A DNA stretch of 64,000 bases from Dendrophyllia cribrosa (GCA_024195265.1 JAJLRJ010000008.1:9753501-9817500); one strand, 5' to 3'; shown: positions 43,231 through 53,944, counted from the first letter of the stretch. Numbers and translations: made by a program. The notes: generated by a model from the sequence alone, not told the origin.

Positions 43231-43537
43231 GTATACAAGGCGGGTCGCATTTAACTTAACTTATGCTGCAAGATAAGAAGGGAAATACAGCCAACAAAGG
43301 CGGCGAGCCTTTGCAAAGAAGCATTACAAGTTCAACGCAGGACAGAAACCTGCTAAGTGCAAGTACTGGAATAATTGTTTTGACAATTTATCACAATGCA
43401 AGACACATGAACAGATATAAACTATAAAGGAAGGTCATAAAAGCAACTTCTTCCATAAGTGCTTTGGCGATCCACTCCTTTGCAGCAGACATAAACTAAC
43501 GCACGTAAGAGAGAAACATCAGTGGAAGTATTGTGAT
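43231..43537 (+). pseudogene. decayed N-terminal finger region of ZF gene B
   Basis: A good acceptor (pyrimidine tract then TTTTTTAG) ends at 43230. Downstream, the ZF frame contains a finger-like KCKYWNNCFDNLSQCKTHEQI that is cut by TAA at 43418-43420, then two more degenerate fingers that have lost cysteines. The intact frame restarts at the ATG at 43538. Either these fingers are relics or the exon is spliced differently. Confidence 0.5.
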
Positions 43538-44869
43538 ATGCGTTGTAGACAATTATCAGATTGCAAGACACAAAAACTAATTCACACAGAAATGAGGCCT
43601 CTTCAATGCAAGTATTGTGATAAGCGATTTAGCGATACATCAGCTTCCAAGAGACACGAACGAATTCACACGGGAGTACAACCTTATCAGTGCAAGTATT
43701 GTGATAAGCTGTTTAGCGACCCATCAGTTCACAAGAAGCATGAACGAATTCACACAGGAGAGAAACCTTATCAGTGCAAGTATTGTGATAAGTGGTTTAA
43801 CCATACATCATCTCGTAAGACACACGAACGCAGTCACACAGGAGAGAAACCTCAGAAGTGCAACTATTGTGATAAGCGGTTTAGCAATACATCAGCTTGC
43901 AACAAACACGAGCTAATTCGCACCGGAGAGAAATCTCATCAGTGCAAATATTGTGATAAGCGGTTTCAATTTTTATCAAACTGCAAGGCACATCAACTAA
44001 TTCACACAGGAGAGAAACCTCAAACGTGCAAGTATTGTGATAAGCGGTTTAGTGACCCATCAGCTTGCAAGAAGCATGAACGAATTCACACAGGAGAGAA
44101 ACCTTATCAGTGCAAATATTGTGATAAGCGGTTTAGCGACCCATCAGCTTGCAAGAAGCATGAACGAATTCACACTGGAGAGAAACCTTATCAGTGCAAA
44201 TATTGTGATAAGCGGTTTAGCCGTACATCATCTTGCAAGGGTCACGAACGAATTCACACAGGAGAAAAACCTTATCAGTGCAAATATTGTGGTAAGCGGT
44301 TTAGCGACACATCAGCTCGCAAGAAACACGAACGAATTCATGCAGGAGAGAAACTTGATCAGTGCACGTATTGTGATAAGCGGTTTCGCTATACATCAGT
44401 TCGTAAGACACACGAACGAATCCACACAGGAGAGAAAACTTATCAGTGCAAGTTTTGTGATAAGCGGTTTAACGTATTATCAAATTGCAAGAGGCATGAA
44501 CACATTCACACAGGAGAAAAACCTTATCACTGCAAGTACTGTAAAAAGTGTTTTAGACGCTCATCGTGTTGCAAGCACCATGAACAGATCCACACAAGCG
44601 AGAAACGTCCTCAACGCAAGCACTGTGACAACTGTTTTTGCCAAATAGATTATTTAAACAAACATACAACAACACGTTCAAGGGATACTTCTTTGGTATA
44701 CGACGATGAAGCTGCTCACTCAGGAGAGAATGAGCCTCAACCGTTTTCTTACACTGCAGAACACAGTGCAAACCAGTTGAACACATTCAGCTGTTGGATT
44801 TGTCAAGAGGAATTAAGTAGTCAGGAGCTTCTTATTGAACACTATGATAATCACATGATTCTGGAGTGA
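43538..44869 (+). CDS. C2H2 zinc-finger protein B
   Basis: 443 residues. The ATG at 43538 lies in a degenerate finger; the next ATG at 43592 starts directly before the first canonical finger and may be the real start. Twelve fingers follow with TGEKP-type linkers (variants TGVQP, TGEKS, AGEKL, TGEKT), the fourth having lost its last histidine (Arg), then the same degenerate 13th finger and C-terminal CWICQEEL finger as protein A. Differences from A cluster partly in finger helices (for example SRTSSCKGH, RYTSVRKTH), so DNA preference has probably diverged. Nuclear DNA-binding protein; target unknown. As in A, the helix core leucine is replaced. Confidence 0.85.
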   Translation: MRCRQLSDCKTQKLIHTEMRPLQCKYCDKRFSDTSASKRHERIHTGVQPYQCKYCDKLFSDPSVHKKHERIHTGEKPYQCKYCDKWFNHTSSRKTHERSHTGEKPQKCNYCDKRFSNTSACNKHELIRTGEKSHQCKYCDKRFQFLSNCKAHQLIHTGEKPQTCKYCDKRFSDPSACKKHERIHTGEKPYQCKYCDKRFSDPSACKKHERIHTGEKPYQCKYCDKRFSRTSSCKGHERIHTGEKPYQCKYCGKRFSDTSARKKHERIHAGEKLDQCTYCDKRFRYTSVRKTHERIHTGEKTYQCKFCDKRFNVLSNCKRHEHIHTGEKPYHCKYCKKCFRRSSCCKHHEQIHTSEKRPQRKHCDNCFCQIDYLNKHTTTRSRDTSLVYDDEAAHSGENEPQPFSYTAEHSANQLNTFSCWICQEELSSQELLIEHYDNHMILE

Positions 44870-45517
44870 CACTGGATATAAAAATATCTAAGAAGGATCA
44901 TCAAGCTCACAATGGAGAATTTGTAATAGATTTACTCTTCCAGCTTTTCACGATCCAAGGTTTTTTGTTCAGTTTATAATTTTTTTATTATTGATTCAAA
45001 GTTGTTCACTTTATAACGTAAAATTGTGTTGGTTTTAAGTTAGTTTTATAGCGATGGTTATATCCACATTCGTTTTAGTAACTTTTAAGATTTTTAATTA
45101 AGTAATGCTCCACATAAGAACTACAGTAAACTCCATTGTTTTGCGGCATTGGCTCTTTCTCACATACAATTTCTTTGAGTTCAAGAATAGAGGAGGGACT
45201 GATGGTTTATAATTATATTTCAGTATAAAAATAAAGAAAATCCATTTGCGTCAAATAAATTTTAGGAAATGTTCGTGCTTAACCAATCAGAATAGCGGAA
45301 GACAAAAGCTAATAATTTTGCTTCTTTGATGAACTTCCTCAGATGCAATGGGCCTCTTAAAACTGGGCACTTAAGTAAGACTTAAGAGCGCCTAAGTCTT
45401 ACTTAGCCAAAAAATTGTGTGTGATGGCCTAAGTAAAAACTTAACGCACTTGACTTAGCATCTCATTAAAGTCGGCAAACTGAAAGGATTCAAGTAAGAC
45501 TTAAGGTTCTGCAAAAC
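44870..45517 (+). other. 3' flank of ZF gene B
   Basis: AT-rich, collinear with the 3' flank of gene A at first. From about 45360 it contains inverted phrases (CACTTAAGTAAGACTTAAG / CTAAGTCTTACTTAG) that may be the edge of the element holding the tandem repeat that follows. Confidence 0.4.
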
Positions 45518-45682
45518 CATCCTTATCGAAACTCAAGTCGACTTATCGTGCCGTGGGGCGGATCACCGTGCCAATCAAGCCAATTAACTCCATGTCTTCG
45601 CAAATATCGTGGCATCGCTCTTTTCGACTGTTTGGTGACCTTTCGTAATTGGTAGCAGCAAGTTGTTTTCGAAATTATCAAA

Positions 45683-45820
45683 ATGTCAAACGATGGTCAC
45701 GAAGGACACGATTCACCAATTCCTTCGAATTTGATCCTTGTGCATACGACAACGGTGTCTTTATCGTCGAGTGTTTTCGCGCGAGACATCGTCATCAAAA
45801 TTGAACATCTGAACAGCTAA
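45683..45820 (+). CDS. 45-residue ORF in tandem unit 1
   Basis: ATG to TAA, starting MSNDGHEGHDSPIP and ending IKIEHLNS. Kept open in the second unit. No recognised domain; it could be the first exon of a transposase gene whose remainder is lost, or chance. Confidence 0.3.
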   Translation: MSNDGHEGHDSPIPSNLILVHTTTVSLSSSVFARDIVIKIEHLNS

Positions 45821-46273
45821 TTCTACAATTTTCAGCTTGTATTTCTTTTAACATGTTCTAAATCATTGGTTATCATGTTATTTATGTTATTCGTCCAAAA
45901 GTTTTACGTCTACGGGCTTTCTCCTTTGAAGATACGGCGTTGTAAATTTGTTTACTTTTAAGCAGCGTCTTCGCTCGGCTAGCTCAAGTCAACTTAAGTT
46001 TTTGCATTTACCCGTGTATGAAGAGCTAAGTAGAGCTAAGTAAGAAAATCGTACTTTACTTGAGCGTTCGTTAAGTTTACTTGAGATCTAGTGTAAAGAC
46101 TACCAGTGCATCCTTATCGAAACTCAAGTCGACTTATCGTGCCGTGGGGCGGATCACCATGCCAATCAAGCCAGTTAACTCCATGTCTTCGCAAACATCG
46201 TGGCATCGCTGTTTTCGACCGTTTGGTGACCTTTGGTAATTGGTAGCAGCAAGTTGTTTTCGAAATTATCAAA

Positions 46274-46411
46274 ATGTCAAACGATGGTCACGAAGGATAC
46301 GATTCACCAATTCCTTCAAATTTGATCCTTATGCATACGACAAGGGTGTCTTTATCGTCGAGTGTTTTCGCGCGAGACATCGTCATCAAAATTGAACATC
46401 TGAACAGCTAA
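46274..46411 (+). CDS. 45-residue ORF in tandem unit 2
   Basis: Same frame as 45683-45820 with three residue changes (His to Tyr, Val to Met, Thr to Arg) and no stop or indel, although indels occur elsewhere in the unit. Confidence 0.3.
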   Translation: MSNDGHEGYDSPIPSNLILMHTTRVSLSSSVFARDIVIKIEHLNS

Positions 46412-47289
46412 TTCCACAATTTACAGCTTGTATTTCCTTTAACATCTTCTAAATCATTGGTTATGTTATTTGTGTTATTCGTCCAAGAGTTTTACGTCTA
46501 CGAGCTTTCTCCTTTGAAGATACGGCGTTGTAAATTTGTTTACTTTTAAGCACCGTCTTCGCTCGACTAGCTCAAGTCAACTTACGTTTTTGCATTTACC
46601 CGTGTATGAAGAGCTAAGTAAGAAAATCGTACTTTATTTGAGCGTTCGTTAAGTTTACTTGAGATCTAGTGTAAAGACTACCAATTTCTTTTAAAAATTG
46701 CATGTTGTGCGATTGGGTCTCAAATTACTTGAAACCTTTAAAAAATCAGACAAAATGCACCTTGAAACTTTAGTCTAGGCCAATGAGATCACTAGTTGTA
46801 ACAATGAAAAAAGTTGACATTCCATCGTGCATTGCCGTTAGCACTTTCCTTCTTATGCGAATCATTACTTAAGCATGAAGCATGATTTCTTTTTCACAAT
46901 ATTGTTAAGTGTAAACGTTTGTAAAGCGCAAGGCTAGCGATGGTCCTTTTCACTGAGCCACAATCCTTATAGTTAATGTTCAGATTTTTTAACACAAACA
47001 TTTATGTTAAAATTAATTGTGAGTGAGGAATGGATTCTCTGATCTAAGTTGTTTTTTTTATTTGCATTATTACGTGACTTTTTTTACATTATTTAAAAAT
47101 GAAAGACTACTTAACGAAAGATTTGGAAAGTTGTGAGACAATGTTCCACACCTTTCTCTTGGCGCACAGCTACGATTTCAGAAGAAATTTTATATTGCAC
47201 TTCAAAGGTTAACGTGCACCAAAATGGGTCTGGAACCAAGATTACGAAAAAACAATCATAACAGTAATTTAATAGTACGGACTGTCAGT

Positions 47290-47507
47290 CCTAAGAAGCT
47301 ACAGCAAATAAAGTATCAGCTTCTCACTGCTGACGTTAACATTTAAGAAAGGCTGTAGTTCTTGAATCAGCAAAGTCTCCTTGATTTTGCAAGGAAAGTC
47401 CGTTTCGCCGGACGCTAAAATATCAAAATGATCCCAATTAATGTTGTGACCAGTGATTTTGATATAATCAGCAATGGCTGAAAAGTCCGGCAAAACGGAC
47501 TATAAAA
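47290..47507 (-). pseudogene. Penelope-like element fragment, GIY-YIG endonuclease end
   Basis: Minus-strand frame of about 65 residues with TGHNINWDHFDIL, KIKETLLIQELQPFLN and SEKLILY, the pattern of the C-terminal half of the GIY-YIG endonuclease domain in Penelope-like retroelements: the conserved His/Glu region near KETL and the terminal basic-hydrophobic block. The N-terminal GIY and YIG motifs and the whole reverse transcriptase are missing, cut at about 47507 where sequence shared with copy A resumes. The 3' side ends near 47231. It is a 5'-truncated dead copy, private to copy B. Confidence 0.7.
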
Positions 47508-47925
47508 ATAATGCGCGGGAAACGTTTAATGTCACGTGACGTTATACCCGTCTTTACATCAGCTGATATAAAACGAGCAAATTGCTACCAATCTAGGCGC
47601 ATGTGTTTATATCTCAATTTTATTACTGTGTTTAACATGATTTGACAGTTTCAGTAACAAACACAATATTTCAAACACATGTGACGAATAAATGTTTTAC
47701 CAGCTGCAGGTAATTATACGATCGGATCTTTCATCGTATTTTTATCGACGACTGCCTGTTGCAGAAGTGCCTCGGAAAATAATTTGCCCTTTTACGGTGC
47801 GCGAAGGGCGAGGAACAAGCGAGCGCGAAGCGTAAGCCATTTAAGGGCCCTCGCGTGACGCGTGCGGCCCCGCGCGAAATTTATCGGCTTGTGTCAAAAC
47901 AAACTGCTACTATGTGGCTGATTTA

Positions 47926-48066
47926 GTCCTTTTGCCGTAAAACTGATATTTGGAGCGATTTTGAAGGATTCTGAGTTCGCCGTTGACTGTGCGTCAAGAG
48001 GAAGGACAACGGCGAACTCAGAATCCTTCAAAATCGCTCCAAATATCAGTTTTACGGCAAAAGGAC
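47926..48066. repeat. palindrome with 60-bp near-perfect arms
   Basis: GTCCTTTTGCCGTAAAACTG begins the left arm and its complement ends the right arm; the loop is about 21 bases (near ACTGTGCGTCAAGAGGAAGG). I see essentially no mismatches. A strong cruciform former. Confidence 0.85.
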
Positions 48067-48339
48067 GACAACACACAACAAATAAGGTAATTTAACGTTT
48101 ATTTAGCGTTAATCAGTACATATATTTGGCGATACGTCGCTATAATATGAAATTTAGGTAAATCCCATACATTTCCTATAAAATTACAAACGGTCATGTT
48201 ACACAAACAGATTGTCTGGGGTGCCTATGACCGGGAATCGAGTGTGCTCAGTCACCATCTTGAATGTCGAGCTTGAAATCACGTGAGCTCGCCATGCAAT
48301 TTTATTGGCTAATCGATTAATTTGGCTCAGCCAGATTCT

Positions 48340-48545
48340 CGCGGCGCCCGCACACGATCAGGAATTTGTCTCGTGAGGCAAAAAATATCAAACGCGACAG
48401 ATATTTGCCTCACGACCTCGCGAGGCGAACAACTCACAAAACCTCCAGCGCACACTTGAGGAAACAGCTTAACAGCTGAGCTAACTACCTCGCGAGGAAT
48501 TTTGCTCAGCACTTTCCTCAAGTGTGCGACAGGTTTAAGCCCGAT
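48340..48545. repeat. inverted-repeat cluster
   Basis: GCGCACACTTGAGGAAA is inverted as TTTCCTCAAGTGTGCG, with CCTCGCGAGG palindromes inside. A 111-codon minus frame overlaps it without domain features. Probably a MITE of the CCTCGCGAGG type. Confidence 0.5.
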
Positions 48546-48756
48546 TTTTCCAATTTCTTTTGTTTTCAGCACGAACTGCACTTGCTGTGCTTCAACTTCT
48601 TGGCAATTTGCATACGAACACATGCTACATCCCAGCGTTCCTACATGTACTCTGAATTCCATTGTGCCATTCTAACAAAGGAGACTTGAATAATTACATC
48701 CCGGTGAGGCTGAGCCTGCACATAAAAGATTATTATGTTATTTTTTCGGAATGGCC

Positions 48757-48915
48757 TATGGGTGGATTTCACGTTACGTCACGGCGGCCATGTTGGTGCA
48801 CACCTACAAAAGAATTTTAATGAACTTCCTTTGTTATGTGCACCAACATGGCCGCCATGGCCTTTGTCATTTGGGTCCCACAGGACTGAAAGTCACGTGA
48901 GTGAAAACCATCTAT
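48757..48915. mobile_element. GGTGGATTT MITE related to 40611-40751
   Basis: Left TATGGGTGGATTTCACG and right GTGAAAACCATCTA are imperfect inverted ends. Inside, CGGCCATGTTGGTGCAC is inverted as GTGCACCAACATGGCCG. Same style as the AGGTGGTTT element in copy B. Confidence 0.6.
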
Positions 48916-49079
48916 TGGTGCTACAAGACGCATACAAAATATGACTCATAATTTCAGCATTGGTAAATAACACTTAACGCTCTTTATGGAGAAAGTTGTT
49001 GAGAGTGTATTTGGTATTATATTGATATAAAGACTGAACAAAGGCATCCAACAACTTAATTGTTTCGCCAAATAGCTGT

Positions 49080-49231
49080 TGCCCATAATACACTTTGTTT
49101 GCCCCCCAAATTTTGCATAAACTATTGTTTGTAAATGCTCTTGGGAGGACTGCATATTCCCAAGAGCATTTCAAAACAATAGTTTATGCAAAATATGGTA
49201 GGCAAACAAAGTTTTATTATGGGCAATTCGA
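49080..49231. repeat. palindrome with 65-bp arms
   Basis: GCCCATAATACACTTTGTTT at the left and its near-complement at the right, short loop around GGACTGCATAT, few mismatches. Confidence 0.75.
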
Positions 49232-49385
49232 AAATAGAGAATACCGCGCTCAGATATTTGGATTGGTGAAAAGTTAAGGTTCTCAAACCGGCAATGTAAA
49301 CTGACGGTTTTCGGACCCAACAAAAACTACGCCTGATGTTTCCAAGAGGATATAGAAATATGCTATTTTTGGTTCTTAGAAAGTC

Positions 49386-49485
49386 CAGCAAGCTCAAAGC
49401 CAAGACCGCAAGGTAGTATGGGTAGTTGTAAATAGCTATTGCATTAAAATCCCATACTACCTTGCGGTCTTGGCTTTGAGCTTTT
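49386..49485. repeat. palindrome with 32-bp arms
   Basis: AAAGCCAAGACCGCAAGGTA and its exact complement around a 28-base loop. The two short minus frames across it are artefacts. Confidence 0.75.
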
Positions 49486-49639
49486 TCATCCGACAACGTT
49501 AATTGAAATAGCTGTATATGAGCTAACGTTTTAGGACAAAAGGATGTTTGTAATAGTTTCAGCCTGTTGATTTTTTAGCCAAAAAAAAAGTCATCCGAAC
49601 AGATCAAAAATTGGTAGTTGGTACAAATAATCCTTTAAT

Positions 49640-50110
49640 GTGCCAATAACCCTTAAACACATAATTTCAGAATCAACTCTACGCACATTGAATAGTTAAA
49701 TGGTGAAATATTTCTTGTTTGGAACGTCGTGTTACTAAATTATAGAGTTGAATTTACAAAATGCTAATTAGATGACGTCAACCCGGGACTTTGCCATTAT
49801 TTCTACGCCAATTTACAATGCGCAGTTTACAGCTTGAGGATAATTAATTTGGTAAATACTAAAAATAAACTGTGGATAGTCAACTGATTCGTACAAAATA
49901 TTACTTGGAGGTGAAAACAAGTAGTTGTACAATAAATGATTCCCCGGTTGACGTCATCTAATTAGCATTTTGTAAATTCAAATCTCTATAACTCAATAAC
50001 GCCACGTTCAAAACAAGAAATATTTCACCATTTAACTATTCAATGTGCGTAGAGTTGATTCTGAAAATATGTATTTAGGGGTTATAGGCGCTTTTAACAA
50101 CATTAAATTA
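49640..50110. mobile_element. foldback element, arms about 150 bp
   Basis: CTCTACGCACATTGAATAGT, TTAAATGGTGAAATATTTC and ACAAAATGCTAATTAGATGA on the left are inverted on the right with modest divergence. The loop is about 150 bp. TSD not determined. Confidence 0.65.
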
Positions 50111-51530
50111 TCAAAAAAAAACATAAACATGACTTGAAAAGGCTTTGGTGAACTTGGCTCTTTGAGTGCCCTTGACTGAACCAATTATATCCGAAGCCGA
50201 AGATTGTGCCATTCCTTTACCAGGCATCCTTCTATATCGTTAAAGCACTACGCTCTTGTTGTGGCTTCCGAACTGCTGAATATCAACTTTTAATCACTTA
50301 CGCGGGGCTTTCCCTTGAAAATATATATGGCCTAATTGCATTAATAATCAATCACTTCCTTAACAAACTTCCTGATAAATCAACTAATTTTTATCTAATT
50401 ACTTCATTTCCCGTTTTCGCTCATGGTGGAATGTTGTACTTATGTCTTTGATCATGATAATTTTCACTGAAGTCCTTCAATTGTATCTTAAGTTGTTGCT
50501 GTTTTGTTTTTTGTTAAAAATATTGATCCCCGATGCTTAGACTGACGTTCGTAACCCGTCTTTACACCTGTCCAATCTTAACAATTATCGATTTATTATG
50601 ACTTCTTTAGTGTACTTCTATGAAATAGTGAATTGATATGCCAAAGTTTACGATTATAAAAACATTTTATTCAGTGTTTATTTATCGAAAAACATTGACT
50701 AACATAGCATATTCTATAGCCCCTTCAAATGATCTATGTTACAAATGCCTTGAATTGCAACCTTTTAAGTTACGATCTCAGAAACGAATTATCGATTATT
50801 TAGTGACGCAATCTCAAAAAATTGCTGCAAATCTTTTCTAGACATTTTAGATCATAGTTGTTGCTCAACTAAGTTTAGCGCACCCAGAAATTAACAACAT
50901 TGAGCATTATCGAAAAACATGCTCAATACACAAAATTGCAATCTTAGAAAGGAAATATTAGTTTAATGACGCAATCTAAAATATAATTAATGATACAAAT
51001 TCAATTAAAATGATGAATATTTTGTTGGCTCGTCAAAATGTTAAATTCAAGCTTTTCGCCCTCCTTTTACTACATTGAAACCTCGCGAAACGACCACCCC
51101 ATTACAACGACCATTTTTGGGGGCCCGAACGACTGAGCTCAATGATTTCCTTATGTGAAAACTCCCTTAATGCGACCAACGACTTCCTTTTGGAGTGTCC
51201 GGGCTAACCAACATCTACCAAACTTAATGAGTTTTCCTGAAGTTTTTCTGGGAACATTTTGATGTTTAATAGCAAAGCGCACAAATGACGTCAGTACTCA
51301 TGTTTGTCTGAGTTTATAATTTATTCTTGTTTATTCTTGCATTTATGACAATAGAAATGCGTTATTAGGAATCCCCCGAGAGTCACTTTTGGTTTGTTTG
51401 TCTGAGTTTTAGTTCTATAAATAGTAATTGTGCGCTTCGCTGTACAGATGTCTGTTCATGACATGCGACGTTTTCATGGCAACCATCTGTTGACCCACAA
51501 TTTTTATCAAATCAGTTTTGAATTTCCTGC
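50111..51530. other. intergenic, no gene assigned
   Basis: Several 60-80-codon frames but no recognisable exon. GAAACCTCGCGAAACGACC near 51065 lies in a region with GGCCGAACGAC-type phrases. I see nothing to annotate. Confidence 0.35.
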
Positions 51531-53326
51531 TTAAGGTGGTTCGATACAGTTTTCTGGAAACCATACCAACATTTTTCAATCGGCTTTTAAGCGGCCTTCT
51601 CCAAGTCAGATCAACGTGAAATTTTCACCACTAACTGGTTTTGAATTGAAGTTTGGCAAGATATATTTTCTGGTAAAATCGATATTACCATGACAACGAT
51701 AAACAAGAAACTTAGAAATCAGTAAAAGTGAAATTTAGCGCGTTTAAGATTTCGCATTGAAAATCCCACATAGGCATCTTAAAATATGGTATATGGCATA
51801 TATATTTTGCAAGAATAAAAAAATTCTGTATGTTTGAATTAAAATAAATCGCAATAACATTTCAAACCTTACTATTTGTGTACTGGTATTAAATTGATCG
51901 AGAGATTAACACTGGTTTTGTGAAATTACTTAATGATAATGTCAAAAAGTAGCTTGATGTTATGTTTGTAAACCCTGAAAGTTTTGTTTACTTTCTCTTT
52001 TGCGATCTTGAGAACTACCTTTTTTCCTAACATCACTTCATGTGCAATTTTTGGGTAATTTTCGATTTTAATGGCTTTTGCAAAAATCTGAGAAACGGCT
52101 CGATGGATTTTTTTAAAACATTCACTGTGCATGCTTACCGATGTGCAAAATATTATCTGAAAGTTTCATTGCCATTGATTCACTGGAACGCCTTTAAATT
52201 TAAAGATGAAAACGACGTTCGAACCGGCCGAAAAAATGGCGTTACAAATTTACTTTTTTAAGTTATGCTTAATAATGATTTCAAATCAATGCACACTGCA
52301 TTCCTCCGTGATTTATACTTTCGTTGTGATCTGCTGTGCATCTATTATTATCTATATTCGAGCATGATTGTACCTTATTACTCTCCTTGCTACTTTCCAG
52401 ATTCCCTTAAGTCTCTTTTTAGGATTATTTTGAGCAATAAATGCCCTTTTGCGTTTTGAAAACGTTTTTACAGCAGGTGTTTTGAACGCAAAAGAAAACA
52501 GATGCAAAGAAATTTGCATCAAAGAGCGTACATTGCAATGTTTCAATCACGGAAGAATGTAGTGCGCATTGATTTGAAATCATTACTGAGAATAACTTAA
52601 AAAAGTAAATTTGTAACGCCATTTTTTCGGCCGGTTCGTACGTCGTCTTCATCTTTAAATTTAAGGCGTTCCAGTGAATCAATGCTAATGAAACTTTCAG
52701 ATAATATTTTGCACATCGGTAAGCATGCACAGTGAATGTTTTAAAAAAATCCATCGAGCCGTTTCTCAGATTTTTGCAAAAGCCATTAAAATCGAAAATT
52801 ACCCAAAAATTGCACATGATGCGATGTTAGGAAAAAAGGTAGTTCTCAAGATCGCAAAAGAGAAAGTAAACAAAACTTTCAGGGTTTACAAACATAACAT
52901 CAAGCTACTTTTTGACATTATCATTAAGTAATTTCACAAAACCAGTGTTAATCTCTCGATCAATTTAATACCAGTACACAAATAGTAAGGTTTGAAATGT
53001 TATTGCGATTTATTTTAATTCAAACATACAGAATTTTTTTATTCTTGCAAAATATATATGCCATATACCATATTTTAAGATGCCTATGTGGGATTTTCAA
53101 TGCGAAATCTTAAACGGGCTAAATTTCACTTTTACTGATTTCTAAGTTTCTTGTTTATCGTTGTCATGGTAATATCGATTTTACCAGAAAATATATCTTG
53201 TCAAACTTCAATTCAAAACCAGTTAGTGGTGAAAATTTCACGTTGATCTGACTTGGAGAAGACCGCTTAAAAGCCGATTGAAAAATGTTGGTACGGTCTC
53301 CAGAAAACTGTATCGAACCACCTTAA
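51531..53326. mobile_element. giant TTAA foldback element, 1.8 kb
   Basis: Element proper 51535-53322, TTAA at 51531-51534 and 53323-53326. The ends GGTGGTTCGATACAG match in pattern those of the foldback at 27083 (GGTGACTCGACCCAG). The arms pair over about 780 bp with high identity; the loop is about 220 bp (52320-52540). A 68-codon frame (MHSECFKKIHRAVSQI...) is open in both arms, on the minus strand at 51926-52132 and the plus strand at 52725-52931, with two residue differences. No transposase. Confidence 0.8.
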
Positions 53327-53548
53327 ATAAACGCTTAATGACAAATAATTATCAACTTTTCTGTAATAACTTTTACAGATTAAGATCATTCTAGCACCCT
53401 TCTGTTTATTTTAATTAATTTTGATTCAATTATGGCGGTTTTCTGGCATCGTAGAAATTCAAGATGACGGCCTCTCCGAAATCATGACGTAATCACGTCA
53501 TGTGACGTCATCATATTACGAAGTATTTACCCTCCAAGTGTAATTGTC

Positions 53549-53704
53549 ATAGGCCTTTATCACGCGGTGGCCATGTTAACTCCCCGGAGAATAAAATGCT
53601 TTGTTTTTGCCCGCCTAACTGCGTTTTCAACTTTTCCACTACGAGGCTTAGCGGCGTAAACCTTTTGTTTTTATACAAAATGGCGGGGCGTGATAAAGGC
53701 CTAT
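53549..53704. mobile_element. MITE with ATAGGCCTTTATCACGC ends
   Basis: Perfect 17-bp inverted ends (ATAGGCCTTTATCACGC and complement) around about 120 bp that also contains CAAAATGGCGG-type sequence. TSD unclear. Confidence 0.7.
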
Positions 53705-53944
53705 AGTTACAGTCAAACCATCCAAAACAATGAAACAGTGTCAGCTCCACATATTATATGAAAAACTCTATACGATATAGAGGCGCTGTACTGGGGAGCT
53801 TTGTTTCGGATTATTTCAATGACTCTTGTTATTTTAAACAATTTTCCAGAAAAGTGAAATTAGATCCCTCATTTAGGGAACTTAATTTTAACAGTTTATC
53901 TGTTCAGTCGGTGCCTAAGAAGATGGCCGATTTTACATTTTATA

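Larger units (their letters stand above)
45518..46683 (+). repeat. two tandem units, 591-bp period
   Basis: Units 45518-46107 and 46109-46683 start CATCCTTATCGAAACTC and end TGTAAAGACTACCA. They are highly similar with scattered substitutions and small indels, and share the same 45-codon open frame. Not present in copy A. Confidence 0.85.
39619..47812 (+). repeat. segmental duplication, copy B (compact)
   Basis: Collinear with copy A (5812-29735) but about one third of its length. It contains its own ZF gene and lacks the transposon nest, four copy-A MITEs and the 1.7-kb foldback. It carries private insertions at 40449-40563, 40611-40751, 42929-43151 and 47231-47507. Confidence 0.8.

Noticed and set aside
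47894..48076. 60-codon minus frame
   Set aside because: Entirely inside a perfect palindrome.
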